This document shows, piece after piece, positions 54,410 through 62,807 of a stretch of 64,000 nucleotides of DNA (the stretch's first letter is position 1; the number at the start of each line of letters is the position of its first letter). The stretch is from Deltaproteobacteria bacterium (GTDB lineage Bacteria; Desulfobacterota; Binatia; UBA1149; SPBQ01), in contig JAJCZM010000058.1 of assembly GCA_029262375.1 (NCBI GenBank), positions 62,001 through 126,000 on the forward strand. The letters are read 5' to 3'. The position numbers and the translations under genes were made by a program. Under the pieces are notes generated by a model, which was not told the origin of the DNA, did not search any database, and saw only the letters and a list, made by a program, of their open reading frames with translations.

Positions 54410-54449
54410 AAAAAAGAGGCCGGTCTCCTTCGAGATCGGCCTCTTTTTT
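54410..54449. terminator. Bidirectional rho-independent terminator
   Basis: AAAAAAGAGGCCGGTCT pairs with AGATCGGCCTCTTTTTT across a CCTTCG loop: an 11-bp stem with one G-T pair and terminal A/T tracts. It lies between convergent hflC and the large DUF4215 gene and can terminate both. Confidence 0.9.
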
Positions 54450-54492
54450 CTATTGAGAGCTGGTCTTTTCAAGGGATCATCGGATCATCGGA

Positions 54493-57400
54493 TCAGGGGC
54501 AGCCACCGATACCCGGCTGGTACTCAACATTGTTGTCGGACTTACAGAACGTCCGCGTCGCCGACTGGGTTAGCACCCGTCCCGGTCCAGGTAGGCCCGC
54601 CACCGTGTTGATTCCGCCGTTCGACGTCTTCGGTATACAGAACGTTGCCGCACCCAAAGGCTGGGAAGGATGAGGATCACCTGTTCCCGTAATGGTATCG
54701 AGGAAGCAGGCGCGTACATTCTCCAACGTACAGAATCCGGCGTCGACACCGATCGTATCGAACGCGCAATCGGCGTTGCTCAGGCATCCGATGAAGCCTA
54801 CGCCATCGGCCCGCAAGACACCGTCGCAAGCAAGATCCGAAGGACCCATCGCACACTGCCCGGTCGAGCCATCGCCGACGGGGTTACATATTCCCTGATT
54901 GCACTGGTTCGGCCGCGGAAGGAGGTTACCAACCTTCTGGCAAACGCCGCCGTCGGCACAGTCGGCATCGCCGGTGCAGGCCAACGCTACATCATTGCTG
55001 CATTCACCACAGTGACAATCTTCTTGAACGAACGGCGGGAAACCGCAGGTGACGCCCAGCCCAATGCTGCTCGTGCCGGTGGACTGTGTGAAGTCGATCT
55101 TCAAGCCCTCACCGGAGACGTTCTTACCAGTATCCGGCAGGCAATCGATACTGTGACCGTTACCACCCGGCGCCGGGAAAGACGTATGAACCGCGTTCGT
55201 GTCGCAAGACGCACCGGCATTGCGCCCCAAAATACAGGTGCCGTCGCGCACACCGTCGTTCTCGACGATATCGCCGTCACAGTACGGGCAAGGCGTAATC
55301 AGGTTCTCACCGAGGTGAGCGACCGACGCCAACTGGCTGGAGATCGACCCCTCGCCCAAATCGACGTTGCCGGTACCGAAGATGTTCTGTCGCAGTTTGT
55401 TCACGACACAGGCAGGTGTGTTACCGGCTGAGAGCGCCAGCGGCGGGCCGAGATAGCATTCGCACAAGGCGCCGCCGCAGTCGTCGTCATTCTCGAAGGG
55501 GCTGAAACACTGTTGACGGTTGTCGTTCGCGCAACGGCAATAGCCGGGCGAAGGATCAAGGCCGACGATGTTGCAGACTCCGCAGGGCGCGGTCTTACCG
55601 CACTCAAGGAACGCGCGCACCGTCAGACCGTCGGTAACATCCGCGCCGTGCGCGATACCCGTCCAACCGCTCGCCAAACTACTACGCGTCCTACAGCGGC
55701 CTTCTTCGCATGTTCCGGGCCCGCAGTCGTCGTCCGTTGTGCAGAGCCTTCCGGTGCCTGCGAAAACGACCGCCTCGCCTATGTCCGGACATTCATCGGC
55801 ACAGGTGCAGCTACCGCCGCAGGCGCCGCCCACACCGCAGCTAGCGGCCGAGGAGCCGTCGCACTCTTCGCCCGTGTCCACTACGCCGTCGCCGCAGCCG
55901 GCAGGCTCACAGTTCGTTCGGCAAGCATTCGCCGCCGTATCCGAGTTACCACCCCCGTCGTCGCAGCCTTCGCTGTTCGACGGATCCACGACTCCATCTC
56001 CGCAGCTCGGGAGGTTGCAACTCGTGCGGCACGCGTCCGGCGTCGTGTCCGAGTTTCCGCCGCCGGCGTCACAATCTTCTATGCCCGCGTTCACGAAGCC
56101 GTCGCCGCACACGTTCGCCGTGCAATCGTTCAAACACCCGTCCGTCTGAGACGCATTGCCGTCGTCGCACGCTTCCACGCCCGTGTTCACGAACGAGTCG
56201 CCGCACAGGTTGTCCGTACAATCGTTCAAGCAAGGGTCGTTGTTGCTCGCGTTGCCGTCGTCGCACGCCTCGGCCGTAGGATTCAAGAACCCGTCGCCGC
56301 AAATGTTCGCCGTGCAATTGTTCAGGCAAGCGTCGTTGTTGTTCGCATTGCCGTCGTCGCAGTCTTCGTTTTCATCTAGCTCGCCGTTGCCGCACAGCAC
56401 AAACTGACAGCCCACGCAGGCATCAGCCTCGTTCGTGTTGCCGTCATCGCAGGCTTCGCCGCTGCCGCCGTCGACAATGCCGTCACCGCAAGTCGGAAGC
56501 GTACAGCCCGTGCGGCAGGCATCCGGCGCGTTGCCGTTGTTCGCGCCGTCGTCGCATTCTTCGCCCAGACCCGCCTGCGTCTCGCCGTCGCCGCAGAAGT
56601 TCAGGCCACAGTCGTTGCCGCAGGCATCGCCGTTGTTGGCGTTGCCGTCATCGCAATCCTCAGGACCGCCGCTCGGACCCGTCGTGCACGACAAGGCCGT
56701 GCAGTCGACGTCGTCGCCGCACAGCGCGATCACGCAGCTATTGCGGCAAGGATCGGAATCGTTGTTGTTGCCGTCGTCGCACATCTCGACGCCGACCTGT
56801 ACGACCCCGTCGCCACAGGCGGCGGCACTACAATTGTTCCGGCAGGCATCCGTATCGCTCGCGTTGCCGTCGTCGCAGGCTTCAACGCCGTCTTGTACGA
56901 CCCCGTCGCCACAGCGCGCAGCCAGACAATCATTCGTGCATGCGTCGTTGTTGTTGTTGTTGCCGTCGTCGCACTCTTCTTCGTTCTCGACATCGCCGTC
57001 GCCGCAAATCGCGCCGCGCGGGAAAGCGACCTCGGCGTACTCGCCCACCATCGTGCGGTGGTCGTCGTACAGGCAGTATTTCAGATCAAATACCGTGAAC
57101 GTGCCGCCCGTAACGTCTTCGCAATCGTCGGTATAACCCAACGAGCTGATATCCAAATTCCCGCACGACGCCGGAATCCCCGACAGTAGCTTCACGTGCG
57201 CACGGCGGATTCGGTCGTCGATGCGAGGATCCAGCGTCCCCTGCCCGTACGGCGGGAGATCTCCGTAGCAGGTCGCATCCACGAAGGGATTGATCTCATC
57301 CGCAAAAAGACACGTTTGACGCGCAAACAGATCGCCCTTGATCATCGCGCTCGCGTGACGTCCTACTGCGTTCACGCAGCGTTCGAACACCGGCAACACG

Positions 57401-57852
57401 AAACCTTCCGGCGGATACTGCTTGCGCAGCAGCGACGCGACGTTCGCATCGTGCTCATCCACAATGCAGCGCTCCATGTCGTTCACATCGAACGCGCCTG
57501 CGCTCGGGCCGCACGGGCCGGGATACCCAAGAATATTGAAGTCTACCCCCGTGCACTTCTTCGGCAGCGACGCAGACACACGCGTGCGAAGATCGCGCAG
57601 CTTATCGGCGAGCTTGATGTCGCCGTTGCCTTCGATGCAGTCCACCGCCGTAGACATCTGTCCGGAGTAGATCTTTTTCAGGCAGCGCCGGCGCGCGCTC
57701 AGCGAACCCGCCAGATAGCGTCGAGCACGTCGCTCCAGAGACGACCGGCAGGTCTGCTCCTTCGTCAATGGGAGTGCATTCGCGAGGTCCGGCAAAACAA
57801 CGGCGGCGGCCACGGTCAGCAGGAAGGCGGATAGAAGTTTCGAACGTGTCAT
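54493..57852 (-). CDS. Large secreted DUF4215/cysteine-rich repeat protein
   Basis: The product is 1119 residues from ATG 57852, where AAGG lies 7 bp upstream and a signal peptide ends LANA. Residues about 33-280 hold two copies of a cysteine-containing unit, one with C-x13-C at about 100-114 and the other at about 230-244 (GYPGPC versus GYTDDC). Residues about 283-692 contain twelve DUF4215-type repeats, CGDGxVxxGxExCDDGNxxxxDxCxxxC. The C-terminal about 425 residues form a distinct disulfide-rich domain (CPYCDGD, HSIDCLPDTGKN). An exported, heavily disulfide-bonded surface protein is likely; function is unknown. Confidence 0.85.
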   Translation of the reverse strand: MTRSKLLSAFLLTVAAAVVLPDLANALPLTKEQTCRSSLERRARRYLAGSLSARRRCLKKIYSGQMSTAVDCIEGNGDIKLADKLRDLRTRVSASLPKKCTGVDFNILGYPGPCGPSAGAFDVNDMERCIVDEHDANVASLLRKQYPPEGFVLPVFERCVNAVGRHASAMIKGDLFARQTCLFADEINPFVDATCYGDLPPYGQGTLDPRIDDRIRRAHVKLLSGIPASCGNLDISSLGYTDDCEDVTGGTFTVFDLKYCLYDDHRTMVGEYAEVAFPRGAICGDGDVENEEECDDGNNNNNDACTNDCLAARCGDGVVQDGVEACDDGNASDTDACRNNCSAAACGDGVVQVGVEMCDDGNNNDSDPCRNSCVIALCGDDVDCTALSCTTGPSGGPEDCDDGNANNGDACGNDCGLNFCGDGETQAGLGEECDDGANNGNAPDACRTGCTLPTCGDGIVDGGSGEACDDGNTNEADACVGCQFVLCGNGELDENEDCDDGNANNNDACLNNCTANICGDGFLNPTAEACDDGNASNNDPCLNDCTDNLCGDSFVNTGVEACDDGNASQTDGCLNDCTANVCGDGFVNAGIEDCDAGGGNSDTTPDACRTSCNLPSCGDGVVDPSNSEGCDDGGGNSDTAANACRTNCEPAGCGDGVVDTGEECDGSSAASCGVGGACGGSCTCADECPDIGEAVVFAGTGRLCTTDDDCGPGTCEEGRCRTRSSLASGWTGIAHGADVTDGLTVRAFLECGKTAPCGVCNIVGLDPSPGYCRCANDNRQQCFSPFENDDDCGGALCECYLGPPLALSAGNTPACVVNKLRQNIFGTGNVDLGEGSISSQLASVAHLGENLITPCPYCDGDIVENDGVRDGTCILGRNAGASCDTNAVHTSFPAPGGNGHSIDCLPDTGKNVSGEGLKIDFTQSTGTSSIGLGVTCGFPPFVQEDCHCGECSNDVALACTGDADCADGGVCQKVGNLLPRPNQCNQGICNPVGDGSTGQCAMGPSDLACDGVLRADGVGFIGCLSNADCAFDTIGVDAGFCTLENVRACFLDTITGTGDPHPSQPLGAATFCIPKTSNGGINTVAGLPGPGRVLTQSATRTFCKSDNNVEYQPGIGGCP
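55777..57006 (-). repeat. Twelve DUF4215-type cysteine repeats
   Basis: Within the large protein, twelve units of 31-42 residues each begin CGD/CGN and carry CDDGN-x(4-5)-D-x-C and a further Cys. Unit 4 has an insertion with extra cysteines, and unit 12 has lost the terminal N and gained cysteines. At DNA level the CDDGN segment is repeated almost exactly, which can favour slippage or recombination. Confidence 0.85.
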
Positions 57853-58081
57853 TCGCATGCCTTGGAAGTACCTGTGCTACGTACACAAATCGCGCACGTG
57901 GGGACTGAGGTGTACGACTATGGGCCTCTATTTTGGCGACTGTCAACGCGTAAGGCCCGAAGATAACAACAGTGCGCTGCCCCCCGAACGAGTGAACGGC
58001 GAACGCTTTTGACTGCGATGGCCCCGCGCGGTAGCGACGACCTCCCGTATAGACAACGTCAAAGCGTGTGAGGTGTGCATC

Positions 58082-59221
58082 GTGGGACCACTAGAAGGGG
58101 TGAGAGTGATCGAACTAGCCGGCCTGGCGCCGGTGCCGTACGCCGGAATGATCCTCGCCGATTTCGGCGCAGACGTCGTCCGCGTAGACCGCGCACCCGC
58201 CGGAGAGCCTACATTTGACGCGTCGCGCGATTCACTGGGTCGAGGCAAACGGTCCGTTGGCGTCAATCTGAAGGACCCGCAAGGTGTTGAATTGCTTTTG
58301 CGTTTGCTCGAAGGCGCCGACGTCGTGATCGAACCGTTTAGGCCCGGGGTCATGGAAAAGCTGGGCCTCGGCCCGGATGTCGTGCTCGCCCGCAATCCGG
58401 CGATCATCTACGCGCGACTCACAGGTTGGGGCCAGCAGGGCTCCTTCGCGCCCATGGCGGGGCATGACATCAATTACATCGCATTGTCTGGGGCGCTGAG
58501 CCTGTTTGGACGCAAGGGCGAGAAACCGATCCCTCCGGTCAATCTGATCGGCGATTTCGCCGGCGGCGGGATGCTATGTGCGATGGGCATCGCAATGGCT
58601 CTATTTGAACGCACCCGTTCGGGGGAGGGGCAGGTCATAGACGCTGCAATGGTGGACGGTGCAGCCCATCTATCGAGCTTCATCTTCGGATTTAGAGGTG
58701 CCGGAATGTGGTCGGATGAGCGCGGCACGAACATGCTCGATACCGGTGCCCCCTTCTACGACACCTACGAAACAGCCGATGGACGCTACATGTCGGTGGG
58801 CGCAATCGAACCGCAGTTCTACGCGGCACTGGTCGAAGGCCTGGGGTTCACCGCCGACGATGCCCCGAAACAGTGGGACCAGGCGACGTGGTCGCAAACC
58901 GCCGCGACCTTCACCGAGGCCTTCAAGTCGAAGAGCCGCGCCGAGTGGACGGCCATCTTCGACGGAACCGACGCCTGCGTCGCACCCGTACTGGGATTGG
59001 GCGAAGTCGCCGAGCACCCGCACAACGCCGAGCGAAACTCGTTCGTGAAAAGCGTGGGCGGCTACACGTTTCCGCAAGCAGCGCCGCGCCTGTCTCGCAC
59101 ACCGGGCCGAGCCGTGGATACCGCTCCCCTGCCCTGCGCCGATACCGACTCGGTCTTCGAACAACTGGGACTGAGCAGCGACGAGATCGCGTCGCTCAAA
59201 GCCGGCAACGTCATCGGCTGA
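58082..59221 (+). CDS. CoA-transferase family III / alpha-methylacyl-CoA racemase
   Basis: The product is about 379 residues. AGLAPVPYAGMILADFGADVVRVDR is the AMACR/CaiB-type start. GHDINYIALSG, NLIGDFAGGG and APFYDTYETADGRYMSVG match racemase segments that carry the catalytic His, Asp and Glu in Mcr-like enzymes, favouring 2-methylacyl-CoA epimerisation over CoA transfer. GTG 58082 is preferred because GAGG lies 8 bp upstream; GTG 58073 is an alternative. Epimerising methyl-branched acyl-CoA would help beta-oxidation of terpenoid chains. Confidence 0.85.
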   Translation: MGPLEGVRVIELAGLAPVPYAGMILADFGADVVRVDRAPAGEPTFDASRDSLGRGKRSVGVNLKDPQGVELLLRLLEGADVVIEPFRPGVMEKLGLGPDVVLARNPAIIYARLTGWGQQGSFAPMAGHDINYIALSGALSLFGRKGEKPIPPVNLIGDFAGGGMLCAMGIAMALFERTRSGEGQVIDAAMVDGAAHLSSFIFGFRGAGMWSDERGTNMLDTGAPFYDTYETADGRYMSVGAIEPQFYAALVEGLGFTADDAPKQWDQATWSQTAATFTEAFKSKSRAEWTAIFDGTDACVAPVLGLGEVAEHPHNAERNSFVKSVGGYTFPQAAPRLSRTPGRAVDTAPLPCADTDSVFEQLGLSSDEIASLKAGNVIG

Positions 59222-59246
59222 CACGCGGCGCTCAGATGACGTAATG

Positions 59247-59319
59247 CCATCAGACGACGCGCAGCTCGCAGAAGGCGCGCTGCCAGCAGACGACGCGCAG
59301 CTCGCAGAAGGCGCGCTGC
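59247..59319. repeat. Direct repeat of about 36 bp at gene end
   Basis: CAGACGACGCGCAGCTCGCA and the following 13 bases recur exactly at 59251-59283 and 59287-59319, 36 bp apart with one mismatch in the spacer. They lie between convergent genes, next to the HAD stop (59322). Confidence 0.8.
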
Positions 59320-59321
59320 GC

Positions 59322-59990
59322 TCAGACTAGCGGTAGCGCTGCGATGTCTATCGCATCGAACGCGTCGACGATGAGGTCCGCGCCGCTGTAGCGCTCGCGA
59401 TCCATACGAGCGTCTGGGATCGCAACGACCCGCATTCCTGCGGCGATCGCCGCTTGTACGCCGGACGGTGAATCCTCGATCACCAAACACTTCTCGGGCG
59501 CCGCACCCAGGTCTTTCGCCGCCACTAGAAAGATGTCGGGCGCGGGTTTGCCGGTACCAACACGCGGGTCGTCGCCCGTCACCGCCGCAAGGAAGATAGA
59601 AAACCATTCTGGGTGCGAAGAACTCTTCAATTCGAACTGCACACGCTCACTGCTGGTTGCGATCCCCTGCGCCAAACCTCTTGAATCGAGTGCGCGCGAA
59701 AATTTCTCCGCGCCGGCTATCGCCGGTGCATTGCGAAAGCCTTCATCCAGCCCCGATTGGCGCAGATCGAGGTACTCTTCGGCGGTGATCGGTAGTTCCA
59801 GACGCTCAACGAGATAGCGCGCGGAATCGATCGAACGACGGCCGATCATGTTGCTCTTCACCGACCAGTCGAAGACTTTCCCCCACTGCCCCACAATCGC
59901 CTGGGTCACATGGGTGTAGATCGGCTCGGTATCGAGCAGAACGCCGTCGAGATCGTAGATGATCGTTTCAATGGGAGGGTCCCGACGCAT
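59322..59990 (-). CDS. HAD-family phosphatase / beta-phosphoglucomutase-like
   Basis: The 222-residue HAD-like hydrolase has YDLDGVLLDTEP with the nucleophilic Asp, TSSERVQFELK (motif II Ser), a Lys in GKPAPD, and EDSPSGVQAA (motif IV). Such enzymes act on sugar phosphates or phosphorylated alcohols; the cap domain prevents a substrate guess. The gene follows the ArsC-like gene by 3 bp on the minus strand. Confidence 0.86.
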   Translation of the reverse strand: MRRDPPIETIIYDLDGVLLDTEPIYTHVTQAIVGQWGKVFDWSVKSNMIGRRSIDSARYLVERLELPITAEEYLDLRQSGLDEGFRNAPAIAGAEKFSRALDSRGLAQGIATSSERVQFELKSSSHPEWFSIFLAAVTGDDPRVGTGKPAPDIFLVAAKDLGAAPEKCLVIEDSPSGVQAAIAAGMRVVAIPDARMDRERYSGADLIVDAFDAIDIAALPLV

Positions 59991-59993
59991 GGG

Positions 59994-60347
59994 CTAGAGC
60001 AGCTCGAGCGCGCGCTCAGGCGGACGTGCGATGACGGCCTTGCCCGCGATCACGAATACGGGTCGCTGCATCGCCGATGGTACGAGAACGATGATGTCGG
60101 CCACCTCTTCGGCACTCGCGCTGTCAGGAAGTCGGATGCCGGACTCGACGAACCCCTTGTCGCTCGTCCGAATGAAATCGGACGGCTCGCTGTCGGAGGC
60201 CTCGATGAACGAAACTATCGTCGCGCGATCGAGCGACGCCTCGAGATACTCGATCACGGTCAGATCGAGCTCCCGCCCTTCGAGCAGCTCGAGCGCCCCA
60301 CGGCACTTACTGCAATTGGGGTTGTAGTAAAGTGTTGCTTCGGCCAT
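59994..60347 (-). CDS. ArsC-family (glutaredoxin-fold) reductase
   Basis: The 117-residue protein has the ArsC thioredoxin-like fold with the catalytic Cys in NPNCSKC. The C-terminal segment QRPVFVIAGKAVIARPPE matches the conserved RP-substrate loop of arsenate reductases and YffB-like relatives. It may reduce arsenate with glutathione, but no other ars genes are near, so Spx/YffB-type function is possible. Confidence 0.83.
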   Translation of the reverse strand: MAEATLYYNPNCSKCRGALELLEGRELDLTVIEYLEASLDRATIVSFIEASDSEPSDFIRTSDKGFVESGIRLPDSASAEEVADIIVLVPSAMQRPVFVIAGKAVIARPPERALELL

Positions 60348-60434
60348 TGCCCAACCTCCAGATTTCCTTATCTACGTTTGGGCCGCGTCTTTTCGACGTT
60401 TTGCCAACGTACCAAGCACACGCGTCGGCCTACG

Positions 60435-60674
60435 CTAACCGCCCGACGGTAGTGCGAACCACACGAACAACAAGAATCCACCGAGCCCCATCGTAATGTG
60501 CCCGAAAGCGGTAATGAGCCTGGATGGGTCGCCGTCGCTTCGCCGCTCGACCAGCACGGAGCCAACCACGACCGCCGCATTGGCGACGGCGTTCACGATG
60601 GCAAAGCTACGCAACGGCGTTGCGGTCAGCAGATAGGCGGCCGCGCAACAGATGATCAATCCGAGAACTCTCAC
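60435..60674 (-). CDS. Small membrane protein
   Basis: This 79-residue GTG-started ORF has two or three hydrophobic segments (LGLIICCAAAYLLTATPLR; IVNAVANAAVVVGSVL; GHITMGLGGFLLFVWFALP). It lies alone in a gap between genes. I do not recognise a family and the RBS is weak. Confidence 0.5.
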   Translation of the reverse strand: MRVLGLIICCAAAYLLTATPLRSFAIVNAVANAAVVVGSVLVERRSDGDPSRLITAFGHITMGLGGFLLFVWFALPSGG

Positions 60675-60746
60675 GGTATCGTTCGAATGTATGGATTCGG
60701 TCGAAAATTGGAAGCGAGACGATCGGCCGGATGTGCCGGGATCGGT

Positions 60747-62108
60747 TTACTCGATGTAGCCCATTCTCCGAAGCTGACTGCGGAGTCGTTCGGGCAGCAC
60801 GCGATCGAGGTCGTCAAGTTCCAACGGCGGATGCGCCTCGAGCCAACGCTCGAGGCGCTGAGCCAGAATGTCGATACGCGGCGAATCAGCGATTGCGTGC
60901 TGCTCATCGGGATCGGCGCGAATATCGAAATACTCGCGTCGCTTCTGCTGAACCCAATCGATCAACTTGTCGTCATCCGTCGTCAGCGCTCGGACATGGC
61001 CGTTCCCGTGGCCCTTGCTCTCGACGTAGCGGCTGGAAGTCTCACTAACGACCGCACCGACATCGGCACGCCCACCCAGCAGCGCATCTACCACCGACGG
61101 CCCGGGGTGCTCTGCTCGGCGATATCCAACGAGTTCGAGTAGCGTAGGCGTCACCGCAGCCGAGGCCGGAACCACCTGATCTATCCGCCGTGCCTTCATA
61201 CCCGGAACCCGCACGATGAGCGGCACATGCACGACCTCGCGATACAACGCCCGGATATGGAAACAGCGGCGGTGTTCGAGGAACTCCTCGCCGTGATCGG
61301 ACGTGAACACGATGATCGTGTCATTGCCTGCGCCGTGCTCCTCGACGAGCTCGAGAAGCCGGCCAAGCGAACGATCGCCTCGGTGAATCGCAGCGTCGTA
61401 CTCTTGGATCAGCGGTCCGGTAGCAGTGCGATCGCCGCCTGTCTTGCACAGTGTGCGCGCGCGTTTCGCTACTTCGGTCGGCAGGCCGAGTGCGGCACGG
61501 TCTTCGGGCAGAGACTTGTAGGGCCGGTGCGGATCGAAGCCGTGGACGAAGAGGAACCAGGGACGCCCATCGTCGCGTCCCAACCAGCGTTCGACTGCCT
61601 CTAGGTGGTCTTCGAAACGACGTCCCGGCGAGCGGTATGTACCGAAGCCGCTGCCGAACCCGAAGTGAGCCGACATATTCGCGCCGCCGGTGAAGGCTCC
61701 CGTGCGATAGCCACCGTCCGACAGGATGCCGGCCAACGTCGGAATCGACGGATCCAATCCGCCGTTGCGGCTCATCTCGACGATCCCATGCTCAACGGGG
61801 AATAGCCCGGTGAGCATCGACGCGTGCGCCGGGCGCGTCCACGCCGATTGGCTGATCGCACGTTCGAACACCACGGATTGCTCGGCAAGCGCATCGATAC
61901 TCGGAGATGTCGGCTTCGAGTACCCGTAGCTGCCCAGATGGTCGGCGCGCAACGTGTCCATCGAGATCAGTAGGATATTGCAGTCGCGGCAGAGCGGCTC
62001 GGCGCCAACGGCACGACACCCAGTCGCACCCGCCGCCATAGCGACGAGCACGACGGCGTATGCGAGAGAACGACCGACGGCCGCGGCGCGAGCAAAAATG
62101 ATGTGCAT
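60747..62108 (-). CDS. Lipoprotein of the sulfatase/alkaline phosphatase superfamily
   Basis: The 453-residue protein has a lipobox (AGATGC, with Cys as anchor). Metal-binding Asp is in LLISMDTLRADHLG and SDHGEEFLEH. The nucleophile site reads WTRPAHASMLTG, so the Cys/Ser of formylglycine sulfatases is Thr, as in phosphoglycerol- or phosphoethanolamine-transferase branches. It therefore should not need formylglycine modification. Substrate is unknown; periplasmic anchoring is predicted. Confidence 0.8.
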   Translation of the reverse strand: MHIIFARAAAVGRSLAYAVVLVAMAAGATGCRAVGAEPLCRDCNILLISMDTLRADHLGSYGYSKPTSPSIDALAEQSVVFERAISQSAWTRPAHASMLTGLFPVEHGIVEMSRNGGLDPSIPTLAGILSDGGYRTGAFTGGANMSAHFGFGSGFGTYRSPGRRFEDHLEAVERWLGRDDGRPWFLFVHGFDPHRPYKSLPEDRAALGLPTEVAKRARTLCKTGGDRTATGPLIQEYDAAIHRGDRSLGRLLELVEEHGAGNDTIIVFTSDHGEEFLEHRRCFHIRALYREVVHVPLIVRVPGMKARRIDQVVPASAAVTPTLLELVGYRRAEHPGPSVVDALLGGRADVGAVVSETSSRYVESKGHGNGHVRALTTDDDKLIDWVQQKRREYFDIRADPDEQHAIADSPRIDILAQRLERWLEAHPPLELDDLDRVLPERLRSQLRRMGYIE

Positions 62109-62149
62109 CGTGAAAAGGACGGGCGCGGCCGCGAGATCGCGGTACGCGA

Positions 62150-62794
62150 CTAGGAGTCTACGTCGCGCGAAGCGTCCATGCCAAGGCGTGCTTCAGCAAT
62201 CTTGAAATCGAGCATGTCGCACAAGGCCTGGTAGCGTGCCTCGACGGTCGGCACTTCGAGCAGGCTCTGTCGCTCGATGACCTCCAGCGGTAACGACGCG
62301 CATAGATAATTGACGAGACCGTCGGGGTCGAGCTTGCGAAAGACCTGCTCGGCCATCTCAGGCTCGCCACTGAGCACGCTGATGTAGCCTTCGACGCGCC
62401 CACGTAGCGCGTCGCGCCACTCGCGCATCGTCTCTGCGGGCACCGGAGCTTCGTAGAGCGCCTGCGGGGTAACCACGCGGTAGGGCTCGCCTTCGTCGAG
62501 TTCGCGCACGATTCGAAACTTCGTGCGCCCCTTCAAAACGATCAGCGATCGCCCGTCCGGGAGTTCTTCATGCTCGACAATCGCACCCGCGCACCCGACG
62601 TCGTAGACGGGAACGGGTTCTTGCGGCGTCATCTCGCGCGCGAGCACCATACCGATCATACGATCCGTCGCCAGTGCGTCGGTGACCATCTTGCGGTAAC
62701 GCGGCTCGAAGACGTGCAGCGGCAGCAGGGTGTCGGGGAAGTGCACGACCTCTGCCAGCGGAAAGATGCGCAACGTATCGCCTAAGGGAACCAC
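62150..62794 (-). CDS. Lon N-terminal (substrate-binding) domain protein
   Basis: The 214-residue protein matches the N-terminal domain of Lon (LRIFPLAEVVHFPDTLLPLHVFEPRYRKM; GCAGAIVEHEELPDG), without protease or ATPase domains. Stand-alone Lon-N proteins are common but of unknown role, possibly as substrate adaptors. GTG 62794 is the apparent start. It follows the partial cysteine-rich gene by 13 bp on the same strand. Confidence 0.87.
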   Translation of the reverse strand: MVPLGDTLRIFPLAEVVHFPDTLLPLHVFEPRYRKMVTDALATDRMIGMVLAREMTPQEPVPVYDVGCAGAIVEHEELPDGRSLIVLKGRTKFRIVRELDEGEPYRVVTPQALYEAPVPAETMREWRDALRGRVEGYISVLSGEPEMAEQVFRKLDPDGLVNYLCASLPLEVIERQSLLEVPTVEARYQALCDMLDFKIAEARLGMDASRDVDS

Positions 62795-62807
62795 GCCGTC
62801 GCGACAC

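Noticed and set aside
55777..57006. Possible CRISPR-like array
   Set aside because: The periodic sequence encodes in-frame cysteine-rich repeats of 31-42 residues without spacers of uniform length or direct repeat identity expected for CRISPR.
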